Source: Cladobotryum mycophilum (taxonomy: Eukaryota > Ascomycota > Sordariomycetes > Hypocreales > Hypocreaceae). Taken from it: a stretch of DNA of 64,000 nucleotides. The notes under the pieces are model-generated. The model worked only from the letters and a program-made list of their open reading frames with translations, ran no database searches and was not told where the DNA came from. Position numbers and translations under genes: made by a program. Where the stretch lies: NCBI GenBank assembly GCA_036429605.1, contig CM071591.1:3224001-3288000 (forward strand), read 5' to 3'. Of this stretch, positions 20,972 through 33,454 are shown in pieces (the stretch's first letter is position 1; every line of letters begins with the position of its first letter).

Positions 20972-23900
20972 TCAGAGGTTGATCAAGTCCACCTCTGAAA
21001 AATCAGGTGGATGTCTTCCGTACACCACCCGCACCTTGCTGTCAAGTGCTGTACCTTCGTTACTGATCCAGATATGCTCGCTGTACTCTTGACTCCGGCG
21101 GACTTCGTCATCGCTCACCCCGAGATCGTCACGGGGGATCCAGACCACCGGTCGACGAGCGCGGAGGGCGGAATGCAAGAAAGCATGGCGGGTCAACATA
21201 TCTCTCTCCTCGGGAGTGAGATCTTCGATTTCGTCGGGGATTCCTCCGTATAACGCTTCTCCTATGGCGCGCTGAGACTCAAGGTCCTTCCGACGTTGTT
21301 GTCGTCGATACTCGGCCGCTTGGGCATTCTTGTCCATCATTGCCAGTTTGCGAAGTTGATTGCCACCCTCCTTTGCCCAGTTACCCATTGTCTTTACAGG
21401 GTTCCGCATTCGTAAGTTGCCTTTGTCCTTGTCGGATTGCATTTTGCCTAGTTCAATCTCGTCCGAGCTGTCAAACTGTCTGCGCGACTTCTCTCCCGGG
21501 AGAGTCAACTTGCCGTCCTCATCCTCATCCGAGTCGCCATGGGTTAATCCGAAGCGACTATCCTGAGCTCGCTGAAATTCTTCATCGCGAAGTATCGCCT
21601 CATCTTCAATCGTTATAGGAAGATAACGGAACAACGGCGAGAACGATTTGTTGAGCAAGATTTGGTAGATGATTGTGAGAAAGAATGATGCTATCATAAT
21701 TGCTCCGTGAGGCGTGCAGGTGTGTTTGTTCTTCTCATCTTCCACAATGAAGAATAGACCTGCCATGCAAAGCTCCATGACATAGAGGCCTGTAAATGTC
21801 TGGTTAATCGCCCTGGGGTAAAGAACGCCTCCAGTGTCAATTTCGAATCGATTGACATAAAGCATGGCATATCTTTGCGCAATCCATAATAGACTGAACG
21901 TGATGATGGCAAAGACGGAAATTAGGGGTGCAATGACACTGTAGATCAGCGCAATGCAAGCAAAGTTGGTGTAGACAGGGAAGAAGGATCCCCAGTTGAC
22001 ATTGCTCAGCGAGGTATTCCGTGACCACTTGTTCCGTGCAGTGCTGTCAAACATGCGGGCTAAGATGAACCACACAAAAAGGGCGCCAATCTGGAGGAGG
22101 GTACCTGAGCTCGTAGACATCGCCTGCAGTATCATGTAGGAGAAGAAGTAGTTGGCCGCTTTCGGGAGGTTCGTCGCCAGAATGTCAAGGATCTTTGGAA
22201 CCGTATCAAGCTCAGAAATATGCTTGAATAAGCCGTTGATAGAAGCCACAAAGAAAGACGCAATTGATACAACCAGGAAGACTTGGACAAACAGGAAGAC
22301 GAAGAAGAAAATTTGAACAAACTCGCTCTTCTGAGCACCAGTCTTTGCGCCCTTGATCCCAGCCAGAAAATTAAGGATAATGGGAACCAAGACGAGCAAC
22401 AAGGCGAGCACGGCGGCCGGCAAAACACCAGCAATACCCTTGGCGATATTTGCGAGTTGTTTTGAGTCCTTTAGGAATGCCAACCAGGGCTGTTCTTGGA
22501 TCAACGTGTCAAGCTGACTCAAGGCAGCCGTCCAAGCCACGGGAACGGCCCACAAGAGGCACATGCCCATGACGACAAGGACGACAATGGCAGTCCGAAG
22601 CCATTCGTTCCACCAAGATAGAGCCATGTTATCCCATATGACATCCCGAGGAGAGATTTCGTTCATTCGGGGCGCCATGTGTCGAGGAATGTGGTGGATA
22701 ATGCTTTGGCAAGCCATGTGTGCGGCAACCTGATGGTTGAACTGAATGAATGCCGAGTTCATGTCTGGAAATCTGTCAGGATGCCTCTGGTCGTCCTCAA
22801 TTTCTAGGTTCAACCGGGCAAGCTCCTCTCTGCACCAGTATATCGTGTCTACTTTTTTGGTTATGAATGGCACTCCAGGGAGCCAAGTGACGCCCCAAGG
22901 ACTAAGGTGATGAGTTGGACGGTCAGTCTTCTTCAAATACTTGGCCCACTCGGCTTCCTCTTCTTCTTTATCTTGCAGGTAGCTTGCATTATGTGCTTCA
23001 TCATATTTTTGAATCTCTTCCTTCTTGCCGCCGATGAAAGGCAACGACTCTTTGAATCTTTGCCAGAAAGTCCGTTCATCAGCCGCTTGCTTGGCCATGT
23101 AATCTTCTGCTTCATTGCCCTGAGGAACGGGTGAAGCATAGCCGCCGGCCGGAGTCTTCCAAAACTGCCAGAATTTTGGTTCCTCCAAGATGTACATATC
23201 TTTAATGTTATCTAGTTTTCGAACAGTGTTTCCTGCCAAGGTGGACGGACCGTTAGTGCGTATAGCCTGGGTGGAAGAATTCGACAGGATCGAAGGTCCT
23301 CGCGAATGGGTTCTCGGTATATCCATGGATGGGTAAGCGCGAAGAGAGGGCCGATCATCGTCTCCGCCTAAACGCTCGGCCTGCGATATAGTGGGAAGGG
23401 TAGCGATGAAACCGTTATTGGTGCCGAGGGCATCGACTTGGTTACCGGCTTTAGTGAAAGCTCCTTTGACACCTTTGCCAAGCTTCAACACGGTTCTACT
23501 AGCAGCGTTGGGTGACTCAGATCGCGGTCCAAGACTCTCCTCAAACCTTCCATCTCCGTTAATTTCGTGTGAGAATTCAAGGTGCGACTCTCGAGCCTCG
23601 TCCGCGATAGTGTGAGGAATGTGATGCTCCTTGCCATCAGTTGCTCCCTCGCCGCTACTGGCTAAGCGCTTCGCTTCGGCATCCATCTCAGCTTTACGGT
23701 CGGCCTTTTCTTTCCTCGTTACTCGCTTGGCCTTCATTTCTTTGCGTTGCCTTTTCTCATCAGCCTCCTTCTTCTTTAACTGAGCCTTTTTCGCGGCTTT
23801 GATCAAGTCTGTTTCGGCAACTTCGAGCTGTGCGTGAATCGTGTCTCTGAGCGAGATCTTGTCGAGTAATACAGTCAAGTCCTTGTTGATCCATACGTTT

Positions 23901-24734
23901 CTGATACCCCCGGGAAAGACATCGAACAAGCCTTTCAAAGCTTCTTCGCTAAGCCACTTGGACGGAATGGAATTGACGAGGACCGTAGTGGCGGAAGCTC
24001 TGAGTCGATGCTCGGCACTGGTAAGGTAATCCTGGCGAATCTTGATGTATGCCCGAAGTTCGAAAAAGAAGACGGCGCAAACCCAGATGATGACAAGAAG
24101 CGCCATCAATAGATGTGCGCTGTAACGGCTGGTGTGTTTTTCGCTAACATTGCCCCATGCCAGGGTGTCTAGACCCTTGGGTATGACACCGCTAGTCGTC
24201 GAGTTGCCTTTCACGTCGATATCGTGACCTTTGCCTCCGACATAGTTGAGCGGGATCAATATCGGCATAACGATGGCGCATATGGGTATAAAGATGATGA
24301 GGAGAGTCTTTAGGTATCGAAGGAAGAAGTAGGCGTCTAAACCGCATTTTTTGATGACTTCGCGATCGCTATAGCTAAGCAGAGATTTAAGCATAAATAG
24401 GAAGTTGCGTGGAGGTGAATCGGTCCGCTCGCGTTCAGGCACAAGATATGTCTTGGGTTTGCTGTGAGGTTGAATTGTTAGCGATGATGTAAATGATGCA
24501 ATCTTTAGTAAGGAAAAAAACTTACAAAATGCGGGCGAGTTTGTTCCTCAAAAGTATAAAAAGAAATAACTGGGCAGAGAAAATGACAACGGATGTAACG
24601 ATTGAGGTCAGGAAGGTCACGATTCCTATGCCTTGACGGAGCTGGCCTGACCCTGGTGATGTGGTATCGCGCTTCGTGAGGGAGGCGATGGTTCCCGCCC
24701 CAAAGGGCTGGACGTCAAGTGATGCCATATTCAT
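20972..24734 (-). CDS. CSC1/OSCA-type (DUF221) cation channel
   Basis: Two exons, 24734-24526 and 24461-20972, give 1232 residues; an alternative ATG two codons later (24728) is equally good. Exon 1 encodes an N-terminal TM segment (GIVTFLTSIVTSVVIFSAQLF) ending LARIF. Exon 2 continues with SDREVIKKCGLDAYFFLRYL and TM2-3 (the RSN1_TM region), then a cytosolic loop with VLVNSIPSKW, a long Lys/Glu-rich coil (about nucleotides 23850-23670) and AFIQFNHQVAAHMACQ. The multi-TM core follows, including LVQVFLVVSIASFF-type helices, and then a cytosolic tail with the conserved PVVWIPRDDLGVSDDE block. The family forms calcium-permeable, osmotically or mechanically gated channels of the plasma membrane (yeast Csc1, Rsn1, Phm7; plant OSCA). 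The acidic, low-complexity loop insertion is long but common in Pezizomycotina members. Confidence 0.92.
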
Positions 24735-26514
24735 GACTGCTAGTCGTGCTATTGCCGAATCCGAGGGATGAGAGCTGGAGGAAACGGATCTAGAGAGGTG
24801 ACTCTATATCGAGGTGTAGGAGAAGGACGCAAAGGAGTTGAAGAGGCGGATTGGTTGTCGTCGTTGAACAGGGAGAATCGAGGTAATAGATAGTGCCCAC
24901 CAGGGGCCGCAGATGATTATTTTGTATTATAGCTGGGGGTGTTGTTGTACGGTCGATGCGAAGGTCGTAGAATAAGGAGTGATTTGGTCCAGCCATATGT
25001 TTGCTCGTTCACATTCAAGTGAATCTAGGCAGTCGGGTTGTGTGAAGGAGTGATGATGTATGTGATCGGTGGGCGTATAGGAGAAGGCAAGGTAGGTACG
25101 TGTGAGGTGAGGTGCTGTACCAGGGTCAAATGCACATGATGATGCAGCGATAAGAGACAGAATATTATTAGGGGAGTGAAGAAGGGAAAGGGAAAGGCCT
25201 CCCCAACAAAAATAAAAATAAGATAAAGATAAAAAATAATACTAGTAATGAAATGAATTCGGATTGTCATGTCATGTCTTGTCTTTCCCTTGTGCAAACA
25301 AACAAGAAACCTGGAAACAGAAGAAGAAACCTTGGAACAGTGCTCAGTACTACAACAAGTACAGGTACAAGAATCGGTGACATCAGAGGCACCAATTGGT
25401 TGCCGCCAACAGGTAAAACAAAAAGAATGCAATGGATGGATGGATCCCTGTCCATGCATTGTCTAACCCTGATCCAGACAAGTGCCAGCCTGTGCAAGCC
25501 TATGCAAGCTTGTTCTGGGCTCCAGGGCTTTCGCTCCAAGAACTGCAGCGGGCATGGATCAGCGCGTCTGCAATCAGCCAGTGGCTCCAGAGGCTCCATT
25601 TCAGGATACAAGGACTGTTTTCATTGGGGGAACCAGGAATCATGGCTTGCTTTTGCTTCACCTGCAGTGCCCCACGCAACCCTTTACTGGCTCACGGTCG
25701 CCCATTTCTAGTCGCCCACCAGGACCACCACCCCATCATCACCCACTGTAGAAGCGCTGGGGCAATTCATCTATTTATGTATAAGCGGTTAAACGACAGC
25801 ATCAAGTACATAATGTATATCAAAGAACAAGGTAGCCATCTCCCTATCTAGGACTTATACCCAATAATAATGGCCATGATATTTTTAGGAGCCTCCTCCA
25901 CTGGAATCTTACAAGCTCAAGCGCTTCCAAAGGTAATTACTTGTGGGCCTATTTTCTAGGCATTTTACCTTGGCATTGTTATGAAGCTTACCAGGCCAGG
26001 TCAGGCTCACATTCGTCTCAGGGCATCCGCCTATTTGGAAAAGGAGACGCTACCGTATTATGCATATCGCTAGTATGTAGTTATACAACTCATGCTAACC
26101 ATCTGGAGAAGTATGAAGTAGTAACTTGTAGATGCTGCAACATGAATATTCAGATTGAATTTACTCATCATAGTCATGCACGATGAAAGACGATAAATCT
26201 ATGCAATGACCATACTCATCCACAGTGACGTAAGCAATACTCACCTGTCGTCTGTCGCTTTCATATGTATACTGGGAGCAATGAGCCGACCAAACCATCA
26301 ACACCACAACACTTGGAGTTAATGGTGCCGTCATTGCCAGAGGCCCTTTGTGTTCAGATTGATCGCATCGGACTTTTTAATTTTTCCAGTCCCGTAACTT
26401 GCTGACTATGCAAGCTCTCAACGCGCTGCTCTGCCACTGCCAACATAGGCGCGTACCCTACCCTTTTTCTATCACTGATAACAACATGATCATAAAAAGG
26501 CGGACGTCCTCGCC
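24735..26514. other. Divergent intergenic region (channel / FunK1)
   Basis: About 1.8 kb with several overlapping open frames on both strands at 25025-25850. They lack motifs, and frames on both strands are open together, which suggests compositional chance rather than genes. I see no repeat or RNA gene. Confidence 0.5.
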
Positions 26515-28893
26515 ATGGTTGACCAAACAAGACCAGATATTATTAAGGATAATCCTATCGGGAATAAGCTTGATAGCTTCCGGGCCTCGTTCAATTCAAT
26601 TTATAACGGCAAAAACGTCTCGCTTGGTTAGTTTGGTCACGAAGGTAGTCCGGCCTGCTAATTGCTTGGGTGCTCTTCTCTGACCAGCGTACAGATCTTC
26701 GAAATGTTACGCTCATCCTTCTTACATCCTTGCAAAGCCTTCCAGTTGCAGACTTGCTCCTTTCGAATACAGGTCGTGGCACTCTCCGAAGGGATATCCT
26801 GAATCTCCTTTCTGCCGTCACCTCCAACGACTTCGAATTCGACCGCGTCAAACCTCTCTTGAATGCAGCACTTGCCGATCCTCCCGATGATACGCTCATC
26901 TGGAACCAAGTATCTATCGCTGCCGCCGAGTCTACCCCACCTCCTCGACCGATAGCGTCTTCCCTCCATCAGACGCCATGGCGTCATAGCACAAACAGCC
27001 TCCCAAACTCATCTGAAAACCGGCAAGATATTGACAAAGTCCTTAAGGAGGAGTTTGGTCCCCTCTATGTTGGGCATCCTGATTTCCGCAAAATCTTCTT
27101 CGGGGGCGTGGCGGATCTCAAGGCAACGTCCGAGGCCGTTTTCCAAAGGTGCAGGGACGGCAGCGATCCACTCTTTCATGAAGGGTGGAGGGGATGGCCA
27201 AAAGATGCAAATCAAAATGATGTCCTGAACTGGTTCGTGGAAGTGACCGAGAAGCTGGAATTATTCGCGGAAAGCTATAACCCACCCCAGACATATCGCC
27301 GACCCCTGGCACAGCCTAACGAGCCAATCAAAGGACCTACGGGAGAGCGCAAAATGGACATTGGCTTCGTGAGCGATCCTAAAGCCGGAAAGGCTCTCGG
27401 TGCGACTGGTCACAGATCCTCGTTCCCGGTGAGCTGAAGAGCAACCCGTTAGCTGATACTGCCTCGAAAGCATGGCTTGACATTGGGAGATACGCGAGGG
27501 AAGTGCTTGCTGCACAGGACACTCGTCGTTTTGTGTTAGGCTTTACTATTTGTGGATCTCTGATGAGGATATGGGAGTTTGATCGGCTCGGGGGGTTGCA
27601 TCCCAACAGTTTGACATCAATAAAGATGGATTACAGTTTATATCGACTATTCTTGGTTTTCTCTGGATGAGCGAGGAGGAGCTTGGTTTTGACCCTACCT
27701 TCAGCGAATCGAGCGGTAAGAGGTATATCGAAATCCAACGGAACGGCCATAGAGAGCGTCTTATTATTGATGAGGTAATAATGCGGGCCCGGTGTATTGT
27801 TGGTCGAGCGACAACATGCTGGAAAGCCCATTATGAGGATGATCCAAGTACGCCGCTTGTCATCAAAGACTCGTGGCAAGATGAGAGGCGAGTCGAGGAA
27901 GGTGAACTGCTCCGTGAGACGACTAACAAAGGCGTGATCAAGGTGGTACGATACTATCACCACGAGATTGTTCACGTTGGCGGTGCTGTTGATGATGTGT
28001 TAAGGAATGTTCGAAAAGGACTAGATGTCTCAAAAGCTATGAATTACCGGACGGGTCGCTCGACATTGACGCCGAGTACAACCGCGATTAGTGCTTCGCG
28101 CAAAGGCCGAAGCAGCAGCGCTGGCGTGAAACGGCCGTCTAGCGAAACTGGCGCCGCCCTGCCGCCGAGTAAGCGATCCTGTTCGGCATCTCCAAAGGCC
28201 AGCATCGATGCACTACCAAATCGGGTACATCATCGGGTCATTCTTCGTGACTATGGGAAGCCGATCTATAAGGCCAGCTCCCCGGTAGCTCTGCTTGCCG
28301 CGTTAGAGGGGTGCATCGAGGGTCACGAATCATTGCACGAGGCTGGCTTTCTGCATAGAGATATCTCAATCAACAATCTCATGATGAATGAGGACGACGA
28401 AAATGATTCGTTGGACTCGTTTTTGATTGACCTTAACCTTGCAATTAGAGAAACGCGAGAAGAAGTCTCTGGCTCTAGGGGCAAGACTGGCACAAGGGCT
28501 TTCATGGCTATCGGAGCCCTTTTGGATGAGCAGCACTCATTCATGCATGATCTTGAGTCGTTTTTTTGGGTCCTATTCTGGATATGCATCCACTATGGCG
28601 GGCCAGATCACAGGGGCAGAACTGTCCCTAACTTTAAGGAGTGGAATTACGTTCAACCTAGTGAACTGGCAAAGTTGAAGAAAGGAGAGATTTCTGATGA
28701 AGGTGATTTCATTAAGACTGCAGAGGAGAGCTTTACATTGTGCTACCAGCCATTAATACCTTGGGTAAACAGGTTACGGAAAGTAGTTTTTCCCAATGGG
28801 AGAAGGTGGGAGAAGGAAAACCCAGAACTCTACATGCGCATGAAGGAGGTCCTTCGCGAAGCTCAGCAAGACCCAAAACTAGCAAACTTGTAG
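26515..28893 (+). CDS. FunK1-family protein kinase, frame interrupted
   Basis: The clear coding body starts at 26688 (RTDLRNVTLILLTSLQS) and ends at 28893. The C-terminal part carries the kinase marks: LHRDISINNLMM (catalytic HRD at 28354-28362), FLIDLNLAI in place of DFG, and GTRAFMAI for the activation segment. LGFTICGSLMRIWEFDRLGG and LWMSEEELGFDP, upstream, are typical of fungal FunK1. The frame breaks twice. One break is at about 27388-27396, between DPKAGK and SRCDWSQILVPGEL, where one base seems missing outside any homopolymer. The other is in the G6 run at 27590-27595, before ASQQFDINKDG. Allowing one base at each gives 736 codons. A candidate first exon begins at ATG 26515 (NPIGNKLDSFRASF). 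Its best donor (GTTAGT, 26627) gives the wrong phase; a poor donor (GTCTCG, 26617) fits. The gene may be a young pseudogene or damaged by assembly errors. FunK1 genes are accessory and their roles unknown. Confidence 0.75.
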
Positions 28894-29188
28894 TATCTTA
28901 CGGCCTGCGGACATGCGAGGACTCTTGGGCGGATGAGGAGGCTGATAATATAAGAGATTTGTGTCCAAGTTTCCCAACAGTAGGATTCTAAAGGTTTCTA
29001 ATGACTCACATTTTGCAAGGGGGGTCCGTTACTTGAGGGGTCCGTTAACAGGTAGTTCGACTTGGATGTGCAGTCACATCCGCGGAGCATTTCACCCGCA
29101 AACATGCTCAAATCATGTTTGCGACGCACTCACACGTTCGTCCCACATTTCAACCAACCAACCAAAAGACAAAGAAGAAGAAAAAGAA

Positions 29189-29223
<35 letters not shown>

Positions 29224-29362
29224 AAGGCCAAGTTCATTATAATTCCCATTAGTGTCTGTATGTTTACGAAAAACAAATTATACATTATTACGCCAGCTTA
29301 CTTTGCTGCGTCTTAGTAACAGCGTGATATCATCAAGCCATTCCTCATCATATTCTTTTTTA
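28894..29362. other. Intergenic between convergent genes
   Basis: 3' flanks of the FunK1 and MFS genes. It contains a GAA-rich microsatellite (listed separately) and no other recognised feature. Confidence 0.5.
29171..29225. repeat. (GAA)n microsatellite
   Basis: An imperfect GAA/AAG tract of about 55 bases in the 3' flank shared by two convergent genes. Confidence 0.85.
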
Positions 29363-31103
29363 TCATGACTGAAATTGTTGTCTGCCGAGCTCTTCCTTCT
29401 GAAGATCCAAGTCCTCGATGAACAACGAGACGATGAAACCAAGAGCCCCAAACCCTGTCATCGTGTAAAAAATAGCACGAAAAGAAGTCAGGTAGGCGTG
29501 GATGATAAGAGACAGCACCTCCGGAGACAAGTCCACCGTCCTGAGCCGAGGTATAAACCCAATGGCTTCGTTCGCGTTCTGCAAAAAGGCGACTGACTCT
29601 GGCAATGCGCTTCCCATAGCAGCAATAGATGACTCAAACACGCTGCTGAATATTGTGGAGCTAATAGCAAGACCGACGAGTCCGCCGAGAAGGCGAGAAA
29701 ACATGAGAAGACCAATAGCTAGTCCCGTGTCGTCCACAGTCGGTACACTCGCCTGTAAAGGCAGATGGAGAACGCGAAGTAAGGCTCCGATGCCCACGCC
29801 CCATATGATAGGAAGACCGTAATAAATGGCCGTAGTTGAAGATTCGCTCAGGAGCACTAGCAAGCCTGTCCCGGCTGTGACGAGGACCCAAGACAGCCAT
29901 ACACTCCAGCGGTAGGTACCCGCGAAGCCGACAGCTGTTACCGAGAGACCAGCAGCAAGAACGCTGGCGATGCTGGTCGGCAGTAGTAATAACGCGGATT
30001 GAATAAGTGTCTTGCGCAAAATGGCCTGATAGAAAAACGGTAGATACTGCATCAGAGCAAAGAGCATCATGCCGTGTACAAATGCTCCGGCCAGAGTGAC
30101 AGTCATCGTCCTCGAGCGGAAGAGTCGATAGGGCAGAATCGGCACAATCGCCTTGGACTCGTACACTACAAATGTAGCCAGAACCAGTGCCCCGAGGAGT
30201 AAAGGGACGATGGTCCGCCATGAGCTCCAGGGGTATAGTGTGCCTGCCCAGCTCAGAGGCAAAACAAAGGCGAGGCATCCTACCGAAAAGAGGGCCATCC
30301 CAATCCAGTCCAATTGCTTCGTCTTTTCCAGCAATGATACCTCAAGCCGTTGCAGGCGAAGGAAGAAGACGACTAGGGGGTAGGCAACACCCAGGTAAGG
30401 CAGATTTATCCAGCCGATCCATCTCCAACTTGCATACTGGGAAAAGATGGCGCCGATGGAGGGTCCCAAGATACTCCCAGCTGCTGTAGGTATGGCCATG
30501 ATTCCCAGATAAATCGATCTATCCTTGAGCGTGGTCATATCAGCTACAATGATCTCGCCAAGCACATCGAGGCCACCACCACCGAGGCCCTGTAGCACGC
30601 GACCGCCGATAATGCCCACCATGTCTTGAGCCAGCGCAAAGACGAGAGAGCCAATAGCGAAGAAGAGGAAAGCAATCTGGAGCAAAGGCTTACGGCCATA
30701 TATGTCGGAGAGGCTTGTGTAGAGGGGTTGTGTGATGACAACGGCCAGCAAGAAGGATATACTTGCCCAGAAGGATTGCAGGGTTGTACCATGCAGCTGC
30801 TCAGCAATAGACTATGAGAAGTTTGAGTTAGCAATCGGTCGGGTGCATCGTCTCTCACATACGAACCGGAATGGCAACGGCGAGGGTGGTGGAATCCAGC
30901 GAAAAGACAAAGACTATGATGTTGATGGCCAGAAAGGAGAGATAGAAGGCAAGCGGCTTCTTCTTCTTCCTTTGGCCCTCGATAGGTGGGTCAATAAGTG
31001 CATCTACTCGTAACCTATCATCATGCATGGGATCGTCTTGCGATTCTGCTCGAGTGCCCTCCGTAGTGACATTCTCGCCATAGTCTGGCTTTTCTCGCAT
31101 CAT
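29363..31103 (-). CDS. MFS drug:H+ antiporter (14-TM DHA2 type)
   Basis: Two exons, 31103-30867 and 30811-29363, give 561 residues. The intron uses donor GTTCGT in phase 0; the more standard GTATGT four bases on would break the frame. A short charged N-terminus (GQRKKKKPLAFYLSF) leads into TM1 with LDSTTLAVAIP, the motif D1 of drug antiporters. Then come LSDIYGRKPLLQIAF (motif A), GGRVLQGLGGGGLDVLGEI (motif B) and TAAGSILGPSIGAIFS (motif C, the antiporter signature). Up to 14 hydrophobic segments can be counted. Such transporters export drugs or the cell's own toxins, but substrate cannot be read from sequence and no biosynthetic genes lie nearby. The short tail is Gln/Glu-rich. Confidence 0.88.
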
Positions 31104-32289
31104 GGTGAGGATGGCGCTTGAAGAAGGTATGAGAAGACCTAGATAACCATGGTGAGAGTATGCATTTAATTATCAGCTCCATTACTAACAACGGGTATGG
31201 TCTGGCAACAATCCGTGCTCCTGAGCTGATCCTGATTAATATCCGACAACAACCAACAGAATTTCCGTTTGCTCTGCTCATCAATGCAGGGGATTGTTTG
31301 TTTACGTGAGCAAAGATCAATGTACAACGCAACGAGCTTTCAAATCCAGTTGATGTGCCTTTGTTGTTAATGAGACGGTGGTTGATCGGATAATGATTTC
31401 AATGGTGTGGATGTTAAAAGTAAGGGATTATAAAATACATGAAAACTGCAAGTTACAATATAAATCAAGAATAGCAGAGGGAATTGTAGCTAACGATCAG
31501 AATTAACAGGAACATGGACGACGTCTGATGGTTAGCCTATATGCCTTTTTTCTTCTCTTTCTTCTATAATGACAGTTCACTTCTTGCTCAGGATGTAAGC
31601 TGACGAACCCTTCACGGATACAGCCAATAGAGTCTCATCCTCGTCTAGACTAATGCTGCAACCTGACCTTATTTCAGCCAGCGTCAAGATGCGATCTAGA
31701 AATGGGTCTGCAACTAAATTACGCGTATATGCGTGCATTCAAACTCAGTGACATTGAGTAATCTGCATGCCCAATAAATGAATTGTGTCATAGACTTCTG
31801 GTCATTGAGGTTTCGTTGGTCGCTGGTTCAAGAATAGTCGAGAGAGGTCACCTGCGACCGGTCATCACATGTCTTTAATGGTTTGAAAAAAGGCATTGTC
31901 TATGAAATAACAAAGGAATTCATTTGTCGTTGAAACCTAAAAACAAGTGCGATGTGAATTCAAGCTTCAGTCTGTTTGTCTTCGCGTAAATGTAGCAATC
32001 AAGAAACATATTGTCTCGTGCCGAAACGCCGTCGCCCTCTAAAACGGACCAGCCGTGCGCAAAAAGCCATTCACAAGCCTCAGCAGCCGAGCCGTACGCT
32101 CATCTGGCTCAGATGCTGGCTTATTATGTATTACATTAGCCTCCTGTATCTCATTTGTCTGCGTGAAATGACTGCCATCATTTGGAGCGCGATACCCCAT
32201 TCTCTGGGGTAGCACTGACGCAAGTCAGTACCAGATCCGGTCTCATATTCTCACAAGGCCTGTTCTCACCTGGTTCATATTCGCAACAG
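31104..32289. other. Intergenic
   Basis: Promoter of the MFS gene and 3' flank of the Cys-rich gene. AT-rich; no feature recognised. Confidence 0.5.
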
Positions 32290-32694
32290 TTAAAAAAGGA
32301 GGTCTAGACAGCAACAGCAGGCGGTACAGGCCAGCAAACCGCCCAGGATTCCAGTCATACCGCTTCCGCCGCTTTCTTGCTGAGTATGTTGACCATTTGG
32401 CGGGTATTGCCCTTGTCCTGGTTGCCCGTAATACCCTTGAGGAGGATATTGACCGTATTGTCCTGGAGGGTACTGTCCTTGTCCTGGAGGATATTGACCT
32501 TGCTGCTGGTATCCCATTTGTGGTCCTGGCTGGTAATAGTCCTGCTGGCCTTGTGGAGGATAGTAACCTTGCTGCTGGCCATTTTGATCAGGGCCTGGGT
32601 ATGTAGGCTTTGGCTGCTGTGGTTCTCCGTAATAAGGGGGTGGAGGGGGCGGCTGCTGCTGCTGCTGCTGCTGATGCTGATCGTACCCAGACAT
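32290..32694 (-). CDS. Pro/Gln/Tyr-rich protein with Cys-rich membrane tail (CYSTM-like)
   Basis: 134 residues from the ATG at 32694 (MSGYDQHQQQ); an in-frame ATG 17 codons upstream is also open. The body consists of repeats of the type GQYPPGQ and GYYxPQ, with a poly-Gln run coded by CAG repeats at 32655-32672. The last 20 residues (TGILGGLLACTACCCCLDLL) are a short hydrophobic helix with five cysteines, four in a row, ending two residues later. That layout is the CYSTM module: small stress-linked proteins anchored by a Cys-rich tail, often palmitoylated, at the plasma membrane (yeast YDL012C and YBR016W have it). The disordered body plus tail may act as a membrane scaffold. The role is inferred. 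Confidence 0.75.
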   Translation of the reverse strand: MSGYDQHQQQQQQQPPPPPPYYGEPQQPKPTYPGPDQNGQQQGYYPPQGQQDYYQPGPQMGYQQQGQYPPGQGQYPPGQYGQYPPQGYYGQPGQGQYPPNGQHTQQESGGSGMTGILGGLLACTACCCCLDLLF

Positions 32695-33454
32695 GTTTGC
32701 GTTGAGAAGATCTGAAGCCGCAAGGGTAAAATTTGCAATGTTCAAGATGAAGCCACGGATCCTGGTGATGAGAAGATGAGAGAAGAACTGAAATCATGAA
32801 AAGGTGATGATGCTGTAGTGGTCAAATCTCTTGGGTCTCACTTGACCATCTGGCGCCACCCTACTTAGCTTTCGGTACCTGACCAGCGTGATTACGCAGA
32901 GAATAAAGGGCTGGTTGCTGCGCCACGCTTGGCGACGGAGACAACGGAGCACCGTAGCATAGCGGACGATGTTAGTTCTGCAGTCAATGTTAGACGGAGT
33001 GTTATTTTGTGTTGTTACTTGTAGGCGGCATGCAGATTTGTCATCGCAGTATGAGTTGCTTCATTCAATTTCTCTTGCACAAGTAGATTTGAGACGCAGA
33101 TGGTAGCACCAGATGCAGCCATTAAAGGATCCATAGGTGGAGGGAAGCCTGTCGGGTCAGTTTCAAACAAATAACACTAATCTGATAGATGATAAGGAGA
33201 CTTTTTGGTGTGTTAAATAAGCTTGCGCCACGGTGCCGTCTTCTACATCACGTGACTATAATACCGCCACAACAATGTGGCTTGACCTTTGCCTCCACTG
33301 AATTCTAATCGCACGAAAAAGTGATTAAATTCACTGATCAACGAGAAACCCCACGATCTCGGGATTGCGCATCTAGAGCCGCATCAGACATCTGCGCCAA
33401 ACCTAATAAACAAATCAGAGTTCTCAGGAAGACTCTGAACACGGCAGATTCATC
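32695..33454. other. Divergent intergenic region (CYSTM-like / eIF3g)
   Basis: About 760 bases of shared promoter. An E-box palindrome TCACGTGA lies at 33248-33255, about 200 bases before the eIF3g start. No other feature is recognised. Confidence 0.5.

Noticed and set aside
25025..25851. Overlapping open frames of 90-150 codons on both strands
   Set aside because: Several frames open at once on both strands indicate base composition rather than a gene; no motifs.
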